64,000 nucleotides of DNA from Aurantiochytrium sp. KH105 (Eukaryota > Sar > Bigyra > Thraustochytrida > Thraustochytriidae), in contig BGKB01000062.1 in assembly GCA_003116975.1 (NCBI GenBank), forward strand, positions 310,001-374,000. Direction: 5' to 3'. This document shows positions 9,393 through 18,744 of this stretch, piece after piece (within the stretch, counting starts at the first letter, position 1; each line of letters opens with the position of its first letter). Under the pieces are notes generated by a model. It was not told the DNA's origin. It did no database searches and saw only the letters and a program-made list of their open reading frames with translations. Made by a program: the position numbers and the translations under genes.

Positions 9393-9670
9393 ACGCGCGC
9401 CCTTTTGCCTCGGCCTGGCCGACTGCCTGCGATCAAGCAAGCGAGCGAGCGAGCGAGCCAGCAACGCGAGGAAAATTTGCTTGCTTGCAGCAGAGGTGGC
9501 TCTGTTCATGGCTGGTCACTGGCGAGAATGTCCTGGCCTGTCTGGCGCTGGTTCTTTCTCGACAGAGCCAGCCAGACCTACTGCTCGACCTGCAATCAAC
9601 GAGAGAAAACTCCGCTCCGCTCCTTATCGTCACGGTGCCTTGATTGATTCATTTATTTGTCATGTGGGCC

Positions 9671-9723
9671 CAGCCAACCAAACCCAACAAACCCAACCCA
9701 ATCCAACTCAACCCAACCCAGCC
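9671..9723. repeat. Imperfect (CCAAC/CCCAA)n tract
   Basis: This is a C/A-rich imperfect pentanucleotide repeat. It looks superficially telomere-like but is interstitial and of the wrong unit. Confidence 0.8.
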
Positions 9724-9984
9724 CATGGCCAGGCATCAATTATTCTGCTGCTCGCTCGGCCTCTGACCGCTGTGGCCGCGGGCAACTCCCTGTTATGACT
9801 GACTCGCGATGCGGCCCCGGCCGGCCGGCCGCGGAAGCAGAGTCGCGGCCGCCACCGATCACGGACCATAAATCAGCAAGCAAGCAAGCAAAGAAGTCAG
9901 GCGGCCCTGCATAGGTCCATCCGAACAGCTATCTGGCGAAGGATCCTCGAAGCCTGGCTGGCCGAGCAGGGAAGAGTGGCGGCA

Positions 9985-10003
9985 GCTGGCCGGCCGGCTG
10001 GCC

Positions 10004-10037
<34 letters not shown>

Positions 10038-10040
10038 TGG
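9985..10040. repeat. (GGCT)n microsatellite
   Basis: GGCC/GGCT tetranucleotides run uninterrupted for about 50 bp. Similar tracts lie at 10634-10671 and 62326-62363. Confidence 0.9.
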
Positions 10041-10633
10041 CTAGGGCCGTCGCTGCAACGCTGGAGATGCCGGAAGCCGGGAGAGCAATCGATCGAAGGA
10101 AGGGTGCCAGTGCAAGCTTCCGTTCCGGCCGGGCGGCTTCACCGATAAACGCATTGTTTTGGGGCGGCTAGCCTTTCCGTGCGTCGTTTGCTGTATACGC
10201 GCTTCGCAGGCAGACCGAGCCAGCTTTTATTATTTTCGCGATCAGTCAGTGCAGCGAGCGAGCGGGCTGGGCTTAGCGAACGGCGACTGGCTTGCAAGCA
10301 CTCAATTCGGCTGGGGAGGGTCACCGAGCGGCCGCGACGGACAAATCCACCTGCCAATCTATCTATCCTTGGCAGATGACCTATCGAGACCAACAATCAA
10401 CGGGCAACTGTAAACTGTCACCGCTGGGATCTCCTAGCTTGCGAGTTTTTTGGAGGTGCGTCCAGGCACCGTTGCCACTGGTGGTTGTGTGAAGCTCTTC
10501 TTTGCGGCTGCGGCCACCAGGACCATCACGGCTACCATCACGGGCACCAGGACCGTCACAGTCACCGCCTCGACCGCAGGGAATAAATGAATGTATAAAT
10601 TGGGTGGTCTTGCTTGGACTGATTTGTCCTCGT

Positions 10634-10634
10634 A

Positions 10635-10671
<37 letters not shown>
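10634..10671. repeat. (GGCT)n microsatellite, second tract
   Basis: About nine tandem GGCT units. Confidence 0.9.
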
Positions 10672-11344
10672 TGTTGGTGAAGCTCGGATGCTTGGCTGCT
10701 GCCTGGGTCGGCTGGCCGACTGATGCGGCGCCAGCGAGACTTTACAATCTCGCTCTCGTGCGTCAGTCGCCATCAAGCGGGCCGCCGACCACAGGCGACG
10801 GAGAAGACGGTGATGAATGGTCAGCAGCCCCCCCGCCCCCGCAGAACATCCCTGACCTCCCACACCTCTATCCCCAAACCACACCATTTGAAAACCGTGA
10901 CTGGCGTTGGGTTGGGACGCTTGAGAAGGGCCTCTTCTTCAAGTTTTTCTGCTGCAAATGAATGCAGTGGGACGCGGAGCGAGGCATCCTCGACACAGTG
11001 CGCTCGGGACCTCGCTCTTTGTGGCGCTTCTCGTGCGCGTCGTCGTGGCTTCGCGCCGCCTCGTGATTCATGCGTTTTTTGGCGTCTTTCTGCGGTGCGT
11101 CGCGTCGAGTCATCGAGTCTTTTGCAATAGCTTGCTCATTTCTTTCTTCTCCCGACTGCCTCGTGTTTCATTCCTCCTTATCTCGTTTGTCCTCTATCAC
11201 TGCACGCGTTTGGCGGTGCACCGTGCACGGGCGCATGCTAGTGAGCCTGCCTCGCACCTCCTGGACTCCATTTTTCAGTTTCTTTTGCACATCCTGGACA
11301 AGGCTTCACCGCGCGCGCCTCGCTTCTCACCGCGCCGAGGCGGA

Positions 11345-11373
11345 GCGTGCGTGCGTGCGTGCGTGCGTGCGTC
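11345..11373. repeat. (GTGC)n microsatellite
   Basis: About seven tandem GTGC units. Confidence 0.9.
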
Positions 11374-11564
11374 TGCGTCCAGCCGTTTCCGTCTGCGTCT
11401 GGCGCCGGAACGGCGCGGTGCGGTGAGGATGTGGAATCGATTTCGGTGCCAGCCTCTTCGCTTCGCCAACCAAGTGCCAGCGCCAGCGCCTCGCTTAAGC
11501 TACCAAGTGCCAATCAAGGCGCAGCACGTACCGGCAGCACGCCACATATTTGTCCGTCCGTCTA

Positions 11565-11566
<2 letters not shown>

Positions 11567-11644
<78 letters not shown>

Positions 11645-11668
11645 CGGTCAGTCTGTCTGTCTGTCTGG
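11567..11668. repeat. (TCTG)n microsatellite
   Basis: This is the longest clean microsatellite in the window: about 19 tandem TCTG units, a short interruption near 11642-11650, then further units. Confidence 0.92.
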
Positions 11669-12777
11669 CTGTTAATTAGAAGGCAGGTCTTTCACGCAGT
11701 GGAGGGGGAAAGAAAAATGTTTGGTTGATGTTGGTGAGTCGATTTCTACTTCAGCCATCGGGGCCACACGAGTGAGTATGAATGAATGAAGGAATGAAAT
11801 GAATTCCGTCGACGGACCCGGCAGGAGCGGCGATTGCTTGCCGGATCATTTGCGCGAGGCTGGGGAATTGCGCTTGATCAAGCTGGCGCGATGCGGCCGA
11901 TTGGGTAACATGCACTTCTGCACACTGATTGCCCCGCTAGCCCGCAAAAGTCGGCTGCCGAGAATGGTCTCCATCAAGAGGCGGTGGCGACGCAGAACTT
12001 GCTGGCTGGTCGCATTGGCTGGGTGGTGTGGCTGGTAGCTGTGGTTTGCTTTGCTTTGCGCCACAGCGCGTGCACGGCGGGACTGGGATACTTTACCCTT
12101 GAAAGTACCGGAGAATGGCGGTGCGAATGCCTGGCCCGTGCAACCCAGACGCGACGCGACGCGATGCGACGCGACGCAATGCGATAGGATGCACCCCGCC
12201 TTGTGTCCTTGGGCTCCTTTCAACTTGCGCTCACGCCACGCCAGGCCTGGCTCGGCTGATCCGCGTCGCGGTGATCCTCTGCTAGGTAGAATTTTGCGAG
12301 CGGGAGCTAGGAGTGGAGCGAGATTCTTCATGCACTGTCGAATTTATTCGTCAGCAAGGCAAGCCGGGACGCTCCCCGCCTGCTTGATCTCGCTTGCTGT
12401 TTGCTTGCTTGCGTGCTTGCTTGCTTGCCCCGTGACCGACGCGCCGCGACTGGCCCTCGCGCGAACCCCTCTCTTCCGTCAAGCACGTCTTCAGTGCCAG
12501 TGCGTGCCGCGGCCGCGCTGCCTGGGAGTCCCCTCTCGTGCGACACGGTGACCACGCCGTGCCCTGCCGTGACATGCGGTGCCGTGCCGCGCCACTCCAC
12601 GCCTCGCCGCGTCCCGCTGTACCGCACCCGACGAAACGAACAACGACCGACCGACCGACCGACCGACGAACGCGGGCGCGTCGCAGACACCTCGCGCCGC
12701 GCCGCGCGCGCCGCCGCGTGCCGTGCGTGCGTGCGTGCGCGCGCGTCTGGGCCCACCCCGTGCGCCCATCCAGCCCC

Positions 12778-12779
<2 letters not shown>

Positions 12780-12820
<41 letters not shown>
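12780..12820. repeat. (TTTC)n microsatellite
   Basis: About ten tandem TTTC units, decaying into GGCTTTC variants to about 12850. Confidence 0.9.
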
Positions 12821-12821
<1 letters not shown>

Positions 12822-13224
12822 GGCTTTCAGGCTTTCTTTTCTTTCTGGCTTTCTGCTTCTGCACGCAGTTGCTCTTCCCCGCCGTCGCGCCACTGTGGGA
12901 CAGCTGCCGCCGCTCCAGGCACCGTCGCTGCGGGCGCGGCGCCGCGGCGTGTGGGGGCAAAGAAGTGAGGTCCAGTGCCGGAAGCTCCGCCGCGTCCATA
13001 GACAGACGCGCACCACAGCCCGCACGCGAGCGGGCACGACAAGCCGGCCAGGCAAGCACGCACGCACGCAGCCAGAGCCAGGGCCAGCGCCTCCCGCCCG
13101 GCCTCCTGGCACGGCCCCTGCGGCCGGTGCCTGGCTGCGCGGCCGGCCGCCCCGCGAGGGGTCCTCGCGGGCCAGCCGCGGCTGCCAGCGGCCCACGGAA
13201 GCGAGAAGCTGCAGCGCGAGCGAC

Positions 13225-13251
13225 GATCAATCGATCGATTGATCAATCGAC
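13225..13251. repeat. GATC/AATC palindrome upstream of GFAT
   Basis: The 20 bases at 13225-13244, GATCAATCGATCGATTGATC, are a perfect palindrome, continued by another AATCGA. Very similar sequence occurs at 19594-19619 and 63636-63668, each time in a gene-free interval. Confidence 0.7.
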
Positions 13252-13650
13252 TGACGGCCGCGACTCGCGTAGAACTGGCGACGGACGACTCACTTGCACG
13301 CTCCCCCCCCCCCTGTGCCTACCAGAGAGAAATCCCAGCGACGAGAGCAGCGGCGCCTCTTTTCCCTTTGCTTCTTCCCTCACGGCTTGACTTGGGCCCT
13401 CTCTCCCAGGCGGACGGCCGGCACGCGGCGGCGGCAGCTCCAGCCAGCAAACTTGAAACTCGCTCACTCGCACGCACGCACGCCCGCCCGCCTTCAGGAC
13501 GCGAGGCCGTGAGCAGAGAATTACTGCACGAGCAGAGTAGTAGTTCAAGCAGCGAGCGGCAGGCAAGCAAAGCAAGCAGGCAGCGAGGTCGAGCCGAGTC
13601 AAGGGCTTCTCGCGAGTCTAGGGGACAAACACAAACAAAAGAGAGCAACA

Positions 13651-15714
13651 ATGTGCGGCATTATCGCCTCGCTCATGGCCGGCGACCAGACGGTCGCCGT
13701 GGCCCTCGAGGGACTTCGCCGCATGGAATACCGAGGCTACGACTCAGCTGGTGTCGCGTGCATCCCGAATCTCGAAAGGACTCTCGAGGTAGAGAAGAAA
13801 AAGGGCAAGGTCATCAACCTCTCCAGCGCCGTGGCTGGTCGCCCCTCCTTCAAGGACGCCAGCGTCGCTGTCGCACACACCCGCTGGGCCACCCATGGCC
13901 CGCCCACCGACCGCAACTCGCATCCGCATTGCTCAAACGACAACAAAATCGCCATCGTCCACAATGGCATCATTGAGAACTACCAGCAGCTCAAGGAGGA
14001 ACTCCAATCCGTCGGCTACGACTTTGTCAGCGACACCGACAGCGAGATCCTCGCCGTCCTCATTCGCCACCAGCAGCTCCAGGATCCCGAGCTCCCGCTC
14101 GAAGCGGCCGTCAGCCTCGCTCTCGCCGAGTGCAACGGTGCCTGGGCCGTCTGCGTCATCGATGAGGCCAACCCGGACATTCTCGTCGGCGCGCGCAAGG
14201 GATCTCCCCTCATCCTCGGCCGCAGCCGCGATGGCCTTATGCTTGCCTCCGATGCCACCGCTGTGGCCGGCATCGCCGACGAGGTCATCTACCTTGAGGA
14301 AGACGACGTCGTCACCTGCACGCGCGAGCCCATCTCCGGCGAATACTCGTACTCGATTGGTTCCATGGCCGACCACCACTTTTCCGACTACAGCTCTGAC
14401 AGCTGCGAGTCCATCTCTTCCGGTACATCGAGCGAGTCCAAGCCGTCCCTCGAGTCTGTCACCTCGGAGGGCATGCTCGGCAACCGCCCCATCGCCGCCC
14501 GCGCGCGCTCCATGAAGAAGCTCTTTCGCCGCTCCACCTCAACGCCCCGCGTCGAGCGCAGCCCTGTCCAGCTCAACATGAAGGTTGAGACCATCCAGAA
14601 GAACGGATACAAGCACTTCATGCTCAAAGAGATCATGGAGCAGCCCAAGGTTCTTCGCGAGTGCCTCCGCTCGCGCATCAACGAGCAGACCGGCTTTCTT
14701 CAGCTCCCCTCCCTCGACAATGTCATGGACCGCATCCTCGCTGCCCGTCGCATCATCATTTGCGCCTGCGGCACCAGCTGGCACTCTGGCCTTGTCGGCG
14801 AGTACCTCATCGAGGGCCTCGGTCGCATCCCTGTCGAGGTCGAGTACGCGTCCGAATTTCGCTACCGCTCCCCTCTTCTCTTCAAGGACGATGTCGTCAT
14901 TGTCACGTCCCAGTCCGGGGAGACCGCCGACACCCTCGAGGCTATTCGCATTGCCAACAAGGCGGGCGCGCTCACTCTTGGCATTGTCAACGTGGTTGGT
15001 TCCTCCATCGCTCGCGAGACCAGCGCCGTCGTCTACCTTCAGGTTGGACCCGAAATTGGCGTTGCCAGCACCAAGGCTTTCACCGGCCAGGTCCTGGTTC
15101 TCACCATGCTTGCCGTCATTCTGGGCCACCGCAATGGCAACATCACCGATGCCGAGGCTCTCGACTACGCGCGCCAGGTTCAGGAGATCCCCGACAAGGT
15201 CGCAGAGATTCTCACCCCTGAAAACCTCGCTTCCCTCAAGCGCCTTTCCGCATCTCTCCGCTACGCCAAGAACTTTCTCTACCTCGGTCGCGGCTTCAAC
15301 TTTCCCGTTGCTCTCGAGTCTGCGCTCAAGCTCAAGGAAGTCAGCTACGTTCACGCCGAGGGCTACCCGGCCGCTGAGATGAAACACGGTCCCATTTCTC
15401 TTATTGACCAACAGATGCCTGTCTGCGTCATCGCACCAAAACGCCACCACGAGGGTAACTACGAAAAGGTCCGCTCCAACATTCAAGAGGTTGTCGCTCG
15501 CTCTGGCAACGTTATTGCCATCACGGATGAGGATGGCCGTGCCGATCTCGCGACGCTCGCAGAACACGTCATGGTTGTTCCCTCCACCGCCGAGTGGCTC
15601 TCCCCGCTGGTGTCCTGCATCCCGCTGCAGCTCCTTTCCTACTGGATCGCCGACTACCGTGGCTGCGAGATCGATTCACCGCGCAACTTGGCCAAGAGTG
15701 TCACTGTCGAGTAA
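13651..15714 (+). CDS. GFA1: Glutamine:fructose-6-phosphate aminotransferase (GFAT)
   Basis: This 687-residue enzyme catalyses the first, usually rate-limiting, step of the hexosamine pathway: glutamine plus fructose-6-phosphate to glucosamine-6-phosphate. Cys2 of MCGIIASL is the glutaminase nucleophile, with HTRWATHG and NGIIENYQQLKEEL typical of the class II amidotransferase domain (1-about 240). Two SIS domains follow (about 365-500 and 535-670), with CGTSWHSGLVGEYLIE, SQSGETADTLEA and HAEGYPAAEMKHGPIS. The C-terminus PRNLAKSVTVE is the conserved family end. A Ser-rich insertion of about 65 residues (about 245-310) lies between the two halves and contains LFRRSTSTP, with S295 in a basic context, suggesting phospho-regulation. 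The ATG is fixed by the nucleophile Cys. Confidence 0.98.
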   Translation: MCGIIASLMAGDQTVAVALEGLRRMEYRGYDSAGVACIPNLERTLEVEKKKGKVINLSSAVAGRPSFKDASVAVAHTRWATHGPPTDRNSHPHCSNDNKIAIVHNGIIENYQQLKEELQSVGYDFVSDTDSEILAVLIRHQQLQDPELPLEAAVSLALAECNGAWAVCVIDEANPDILVGARKGSPLILGRSRDGLMLASDATAVAGIADEVIYLEEDDVVTCTREPISGEYSYSIGSMADHHFSDYSSDSCESISSGTSSESKPSLESVTSEGMLGNRPIAARARSMKKLFRRSTSTPRVERSPVQLNMKVETIQKNGYKHFMLKEIMEQPKVLRECLRSRINEQTGFLQLPSLDNVMDRILAARRIIICACGTSWHSGLVGEYLIEGLGRIPVEVEYASEFRYRSPLLFKDDVVIVTSQSGETADTLEAIRIANKAGALTLGIVNVVGSSIARETSAVVYLQVGPEIGVASTKAFTGQVLVLTMLAVILGHRNGNITDAEALDYARQVQEIPDKVAEILTPENLASLKRLSASLRYAKNFLYLGRGFNFPVALESALKLKEVSYVHAEGYPAAEMKHGPISLIDQQMPVCVIAPKRHHEGNYEKVRSNIQEVVARSGNVIAITDEDGRADLATLAEHVMVVPSTAEWLSPLVSCIPLQLLSYWIADYRGCEIDSPRNLAKSVTVE

Positions 15715-16090
15715 ACTGCTCGTTTTGCGCGCCATCTCGTCCCGAGACAATATCTGTATCCCCTGTTCCCTGTTCAAGCCCTTTGTAGTTTTTCCCCCTC
15801 TTCATCCTATGAATCTGAATCTCTCTCTCTTTTTTCCTCATCTATTTGGGCCTATCCTTCTCCTTGCACCGCGCTCCACGCGAGAAAGAGATAAGGCGAT
15901 CGATCATCATGCGCAGCAGAGTTGACTGTGATTTCCAATGACGCCAGCACAAAGACAAGTTTCTTTTGGAATTCACAGTCAGGCCGACCAAAAAACAACA
16001 AGCAAACAAACAGAAACGATTGCAACAATGACGAGATCGCGAGCAAGGAGGCTGAATCTTCACCTTGTGGTGCATTCGACAATGAGTCAA

Positions 16091-16142
16091 GGCTCCTCGC
16101 ACAACTTCAAGTGTGCGGTTCCTCGCACAACTTCAAGTGCGA
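16091..16142 (+). repeat. 26-bp tandem duplication
   Basis: Two adjacent copies (16091-16116 and 16117-16142) share the core CCTCGCACAACTTCAAGTG and differ at three bases. Confidence 0.85.
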
Positions 16143-16708
16143 ACGTCCATGTATTTATTTTCGGGTAACACAAGAATTGCTCTCCTTTGCAAGCTTGCAA
16201 CAAATGCAAAGGCGCGTCTCTTTTCGCACTTGTCAATTTTTGATGCGATGTGTTGCGTTGTGTTGGCCTAGAGTTGTCTTGTGTGTGTGTTGTTCATTTT
16301 GATTTTAATTAACACGGAGTTCGCGAGTAAAGTACCACCTGGCCTCTCCTTCTCCGAAGGCCTCCTGGGCATCAGCCCTGTGCGGCTTTGCTTCGATCCG
16401 CGCGCGGCTGCGGCAGCGTGCCCGCGCCCCCGAGGGAGGACGCCGGCCGGAAGGGCGCGGGCGTGCGGGCCGTCCCTGCAAAGTTGCTTCGGCCCGGCAA
16501 AGACCTGATCAGCAGCTAATCATCAGCAAGCATCTTAGGGAACAAGCAGGCAGAACCGGGACCTGCGAGGCCCTGGGCGGGCGAGCGGGCCTTGCGGAGG
16601 CGTGGAGGGCGTGGCAGGCCATGGACGTGCTGCATGGACGGGGTAGAAGAGTTGGATTGGCGCAAATGCATCTTAAAGATCTTCGTTTATCGTTACGTCT
16701 GGGGTCAG

Positions 16709-16709
16709 N
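16709..16709. other. Single ambiguous base (possible assembly join)
   Basis: A lone N lies within GGGTCAG-N-AGACTGC. The other lone N in this window (25835) marks an unresolved overlap, so this may also be a join. I see no obvious duplication around this one. Confidence 0.6.
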
Positions 16710-17172
16710 AGACTGCGGCAATCGACGTTTCTCGCCGGTGGGCGAACGGTCGACCAACCGATTCGAAAAAAAATTCAAAGCCGGAGGGGTCTAGGTGCCG
16801 ATTGGCCTTCGCAAAATCATGTATTTCTCTCGTGGACTCCGTGTTAAATTAATAATTTTCTCAGCTCAGCCACTGTGGACTCAACGAACAAAAGATACGA
16901 GAGTGTGACAGTCAGCAGCGAGCGTGCAAGCACGAAATACATGCGCTAGCCGCCAGCCTGCCTGCTTGCCTGCCTGCCGCGAGCACGCAAGCGCGAGCGC
17001 ACGCAAGCGCGCTCCTCGGTCCTGTTGCCGCCCTGTCCGCTCACCCTGCGCGCCGCGTCAGAGCACACACGCGCGCACGCCCGCACGCCCGTTTTCCCCG
17101 TTGGCGCATCCGAAGCGCCGCGACGGCCGAGCAGCGAACCGAGGGAAAAAGAAGGGCACGAAGCTCGCAAGC

Positions 17173-18606
17173 ATGGGCACGGTGACCACGCCCGACGGCA
17201 AGGAGTTTAGCGACCCGCGCGAATACAGGCGGTACCTGTTCGAGCACTATTACAGCTTTCGCAACCGGAGCGATGAGACGCTCACCAAGGTCCCCGGCGA
17301 GGTGAACGGCGAGGAGTTCCATCTCGATGGACTCACCGACTGTACGGTGACCATCCTCGACGTGACCAATCGCGTCGTCGTGTCAGACCTCACCAATTGC
17401 CACGTCTTTCTCGGCCCCTCCAAAGAGTCCGTCATGCTTCGCAAGTGCAAAGACTGCACCTTTACCGTGGCCTGCAAGGACCTTCGTGTGAATTCCTGTA
17501 GCGAGTGCACCTTGCGCGCGTTTACGCCAATGCCCGTGCAGCTCGACGACTCCCACCACATCAAGGTTGGCACTTTCAATGGCGCCTACTCGGGTCTCAC
17601 CTCGCACTTTCAGGCTGTCGGACTCGACGCCTCCCAGGGCGCCGCCGTCAAGGTCAAGGATTTTAGCGAGCGTGACAAGGAGCTGCCCCAGCCGCACTTC
17701 CAGCAGCTTTCCGCATCAGATGAAGAGACCCTCGGTCCGTGGGAGATCCAGCTCGAAAACGCGCAAGGGCCTCCGGAAAACCCGCTCAAGCCAACGTGCG
17801 ACCCGGCGCCCCCTCCCCCGTGCCCGTTTCCCATCCCGGATCCCCACGCCACCTTTGAGGGCCCAGATGCTAGCAATGCTGCTGCCTCTGTTGCCTCTTC
17901 TGTCGGCGATGGCAGTGGCACCGCGGCTCCGTCAGAGGCGCAAGAATCGTCCCAGTTCACGCCGGAAACCTTTGAAGACGACCCGTTCGGTTCGTCTGAT
18001 CGTGTCGAAAATGCCGAACAGCCTGCAAACGCTGGCGAAGCCCCCGTCGATGACTTCTTCGCCCAGGAAGACCCGCAGCAAATCCAGCATCCAGAGGAGC
18101 AGGCACAGTATCAAGATTTTGGTGCCCAGCCCGATGCGGCGCAGATCCCCGCCGAGGCTCCCTACGCCCCCACGGAGACAGCCGCAACCACCACCCAATC
18201 ATCCGAGGCCGCTCCTGCGCCATCCTCGTCAGACTTCATGGCGGACTCTGACGAAACGGACGCTCGCGAAGCCTGGGAGGCTCAGTTTGCGGAGCGTATC
18301 AAGGCCAAGGATCAGGAGGCCGCAGAACTTCAAGCTCAAATGCAAGAAAAGGCCGATGAGGAGCTCGATGAGCTTTACGCTGAGCGCACCAACAAGAATG
18401 CCATTCGGTACACTTCAAACCGTGAAGCTGAGGGCGCTCTACTCCAAGAAGCCGAAGACAGCGCCGTTTCAGACGAAGATGCGCCCAACTGGGCTCGCAT
18501 TGTCTCCCTCATTGACATTAATGCAAAGGACAAGTCGGACGAGCTGAACCTTGACCGCATGAAGAACCTCATTATCCAGCTCAAGAACACTACAAAGCAA
18601 CAATAA
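17173..18606 (+). CDS. XRP2/TBCC domain-clathrin light chain fusion
   Basis: A single uninterrupted 477-residue frame joins two families. Residues about 52-170 match the TBCC/C-CAP beta-helix, closest by eye to human RP2 (XRP2), the Arl3 GAP: TVACKDLRVNSC here against TLACQQFRVRDC in RP2. The arginine-finger position is kept (R105), but the catalytic Gln of QQFR is replaced and the later Glu (RP2 PIIE) is Leu in PVQL, so GAP activity is doubtful. Residues 190-360 form an acidic, Pro/Gln-rich linker with an AP-2-type DPF motif (270-272). Residues about 362-477 resemble the clathrin light chain heavy-chain-binding helix and C-terminus (WARIVSLIDINAKDKSDELN, then LDRMKNLIIQLK, against CLTB WEKVAQLCDFN...LRSVLMSLK). 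The start at 17173 was chosen because the upstream frame is low complexity. The stop lies within AATAAA (18602-18607). Confidence 0.85.
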   Translation: MGTVTTPDGKEFSDPREYRRYLFEHYYSFRNRSDETLTKVPGEVNGEEFHLDGLTDCTVTILDVTNRVVVSDLTNCHVFLGPSKESVMLRKCKDCTFTVACKDLRVNSCSECTLRAFTPMPVQLDDSHHIKVGTFNGAYSGLTSHFQAVGLDASQGAAVKVKDFSERDKELPQPHFQQLSASDEETLGPWEIQLENAQGPPENPLKPTCDPAPPPPCPFPIPDPHATFEGPDASNAAASVASSVGDGSGTAAPSEAQESSQFTPETFEDDPFGSSDRVENAEQPANAGEAPVDDFFAQEDPQQIQHPEEQAQYQDFGAQPDAAQIPAEAPYAPTETAATTTQSSEAAPAPSSSDFMADSDETDAREAWEAQFAERIKAKDQEAAELQAQMQEKADEELDELYAERTNKNAIRYTSNREAEGALLQEAEDSAVSDEDAPNWARIVSLIDINAKDKSDELNLDRMKNLIIQLKNTTKQQ

Positions 18607-18744
18607 AATCCATTCCTATATTTTGAAGAAAAAAAAATGGGCGATTTCGTTGGCGCCTGCCTGGCTAGTTTGTCATCATTCGTTGTTTTATCTCTTTTTC
18701 AACGTTACCTTCAGCCAAAGGAACCTGCGTCGACTCTAAAAGAC

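Larger units (their letters stand above)
7024..13650. other. 6.6-kb gene-free, repeat-rich block
   Basis: I see no supportable gene on either strand. Open frames here are under about 330 codons, of biased composition (Arg/Ala/Ser/Pro or repeat-encoded), and match nothing I know. The block falls into four parts: decayed tandem-repeat DNA of near-normal base composition (7.3-8.0 kb); a zone with three copies of a 26-bp repeat (8.4-8.8 kb); a long stretch of tetranucleotide microsatellites (9.0-12.9 kb); and GC-rich DNA with a GATC palindrome just before GFAT (13.2-13.65 kb). The last few hundred bases presumably hold the GFAT promoter and leader. Confidence 0.5.
15715..17172. other. Intergenic region between GFAT and the XRP2-clathrin light chain gene
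   Basis: This is about 1.46 kb between co-directional genes. The first part is AT-richer 3' flank of GFAT. It holds a 26-bp tandem duplication (16091-16142), GC-rich unstructured DNA (16390-16650) and an ambiguous base at 16709. The 3' part is the GC-rich leader of the next gene. Small open frames near 16500-16850 are not convincing. Confidence 0.5.

Noticed and set aside
9671-9723. Interstitial telomere
   Set aside because: The unit is CCAAC/CCCAA and irregular, not a CCCTAA-type telomere; better read as an imperfect microsatellite.
12328-13230. 300-codon minus-strand frame upstream of GFAT
   Set aside because: Arg/Ala/Ser-rich and built on GACC, TTTC and GTGC repeats; not a protein.
7024-13650. 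Transposon or retroelement explaining the gene-free block
   Set aside because: I found no transposase, reverse transcriptase or integrase motif, no terminal repeats and no target-site duplication.
14539-15567. Long antisense frame (342 codons) opposite GFAT
   Set aside because: It mirrors GC-rich codon use of GFAT; its composition is that of a shadow frame, and GFAT is unambiguous on the other strand.
16509-16852. Small frames around the N at 16709
   Set aside because: Under 90 codons, spanning an ambiguous base, without recognisable features.
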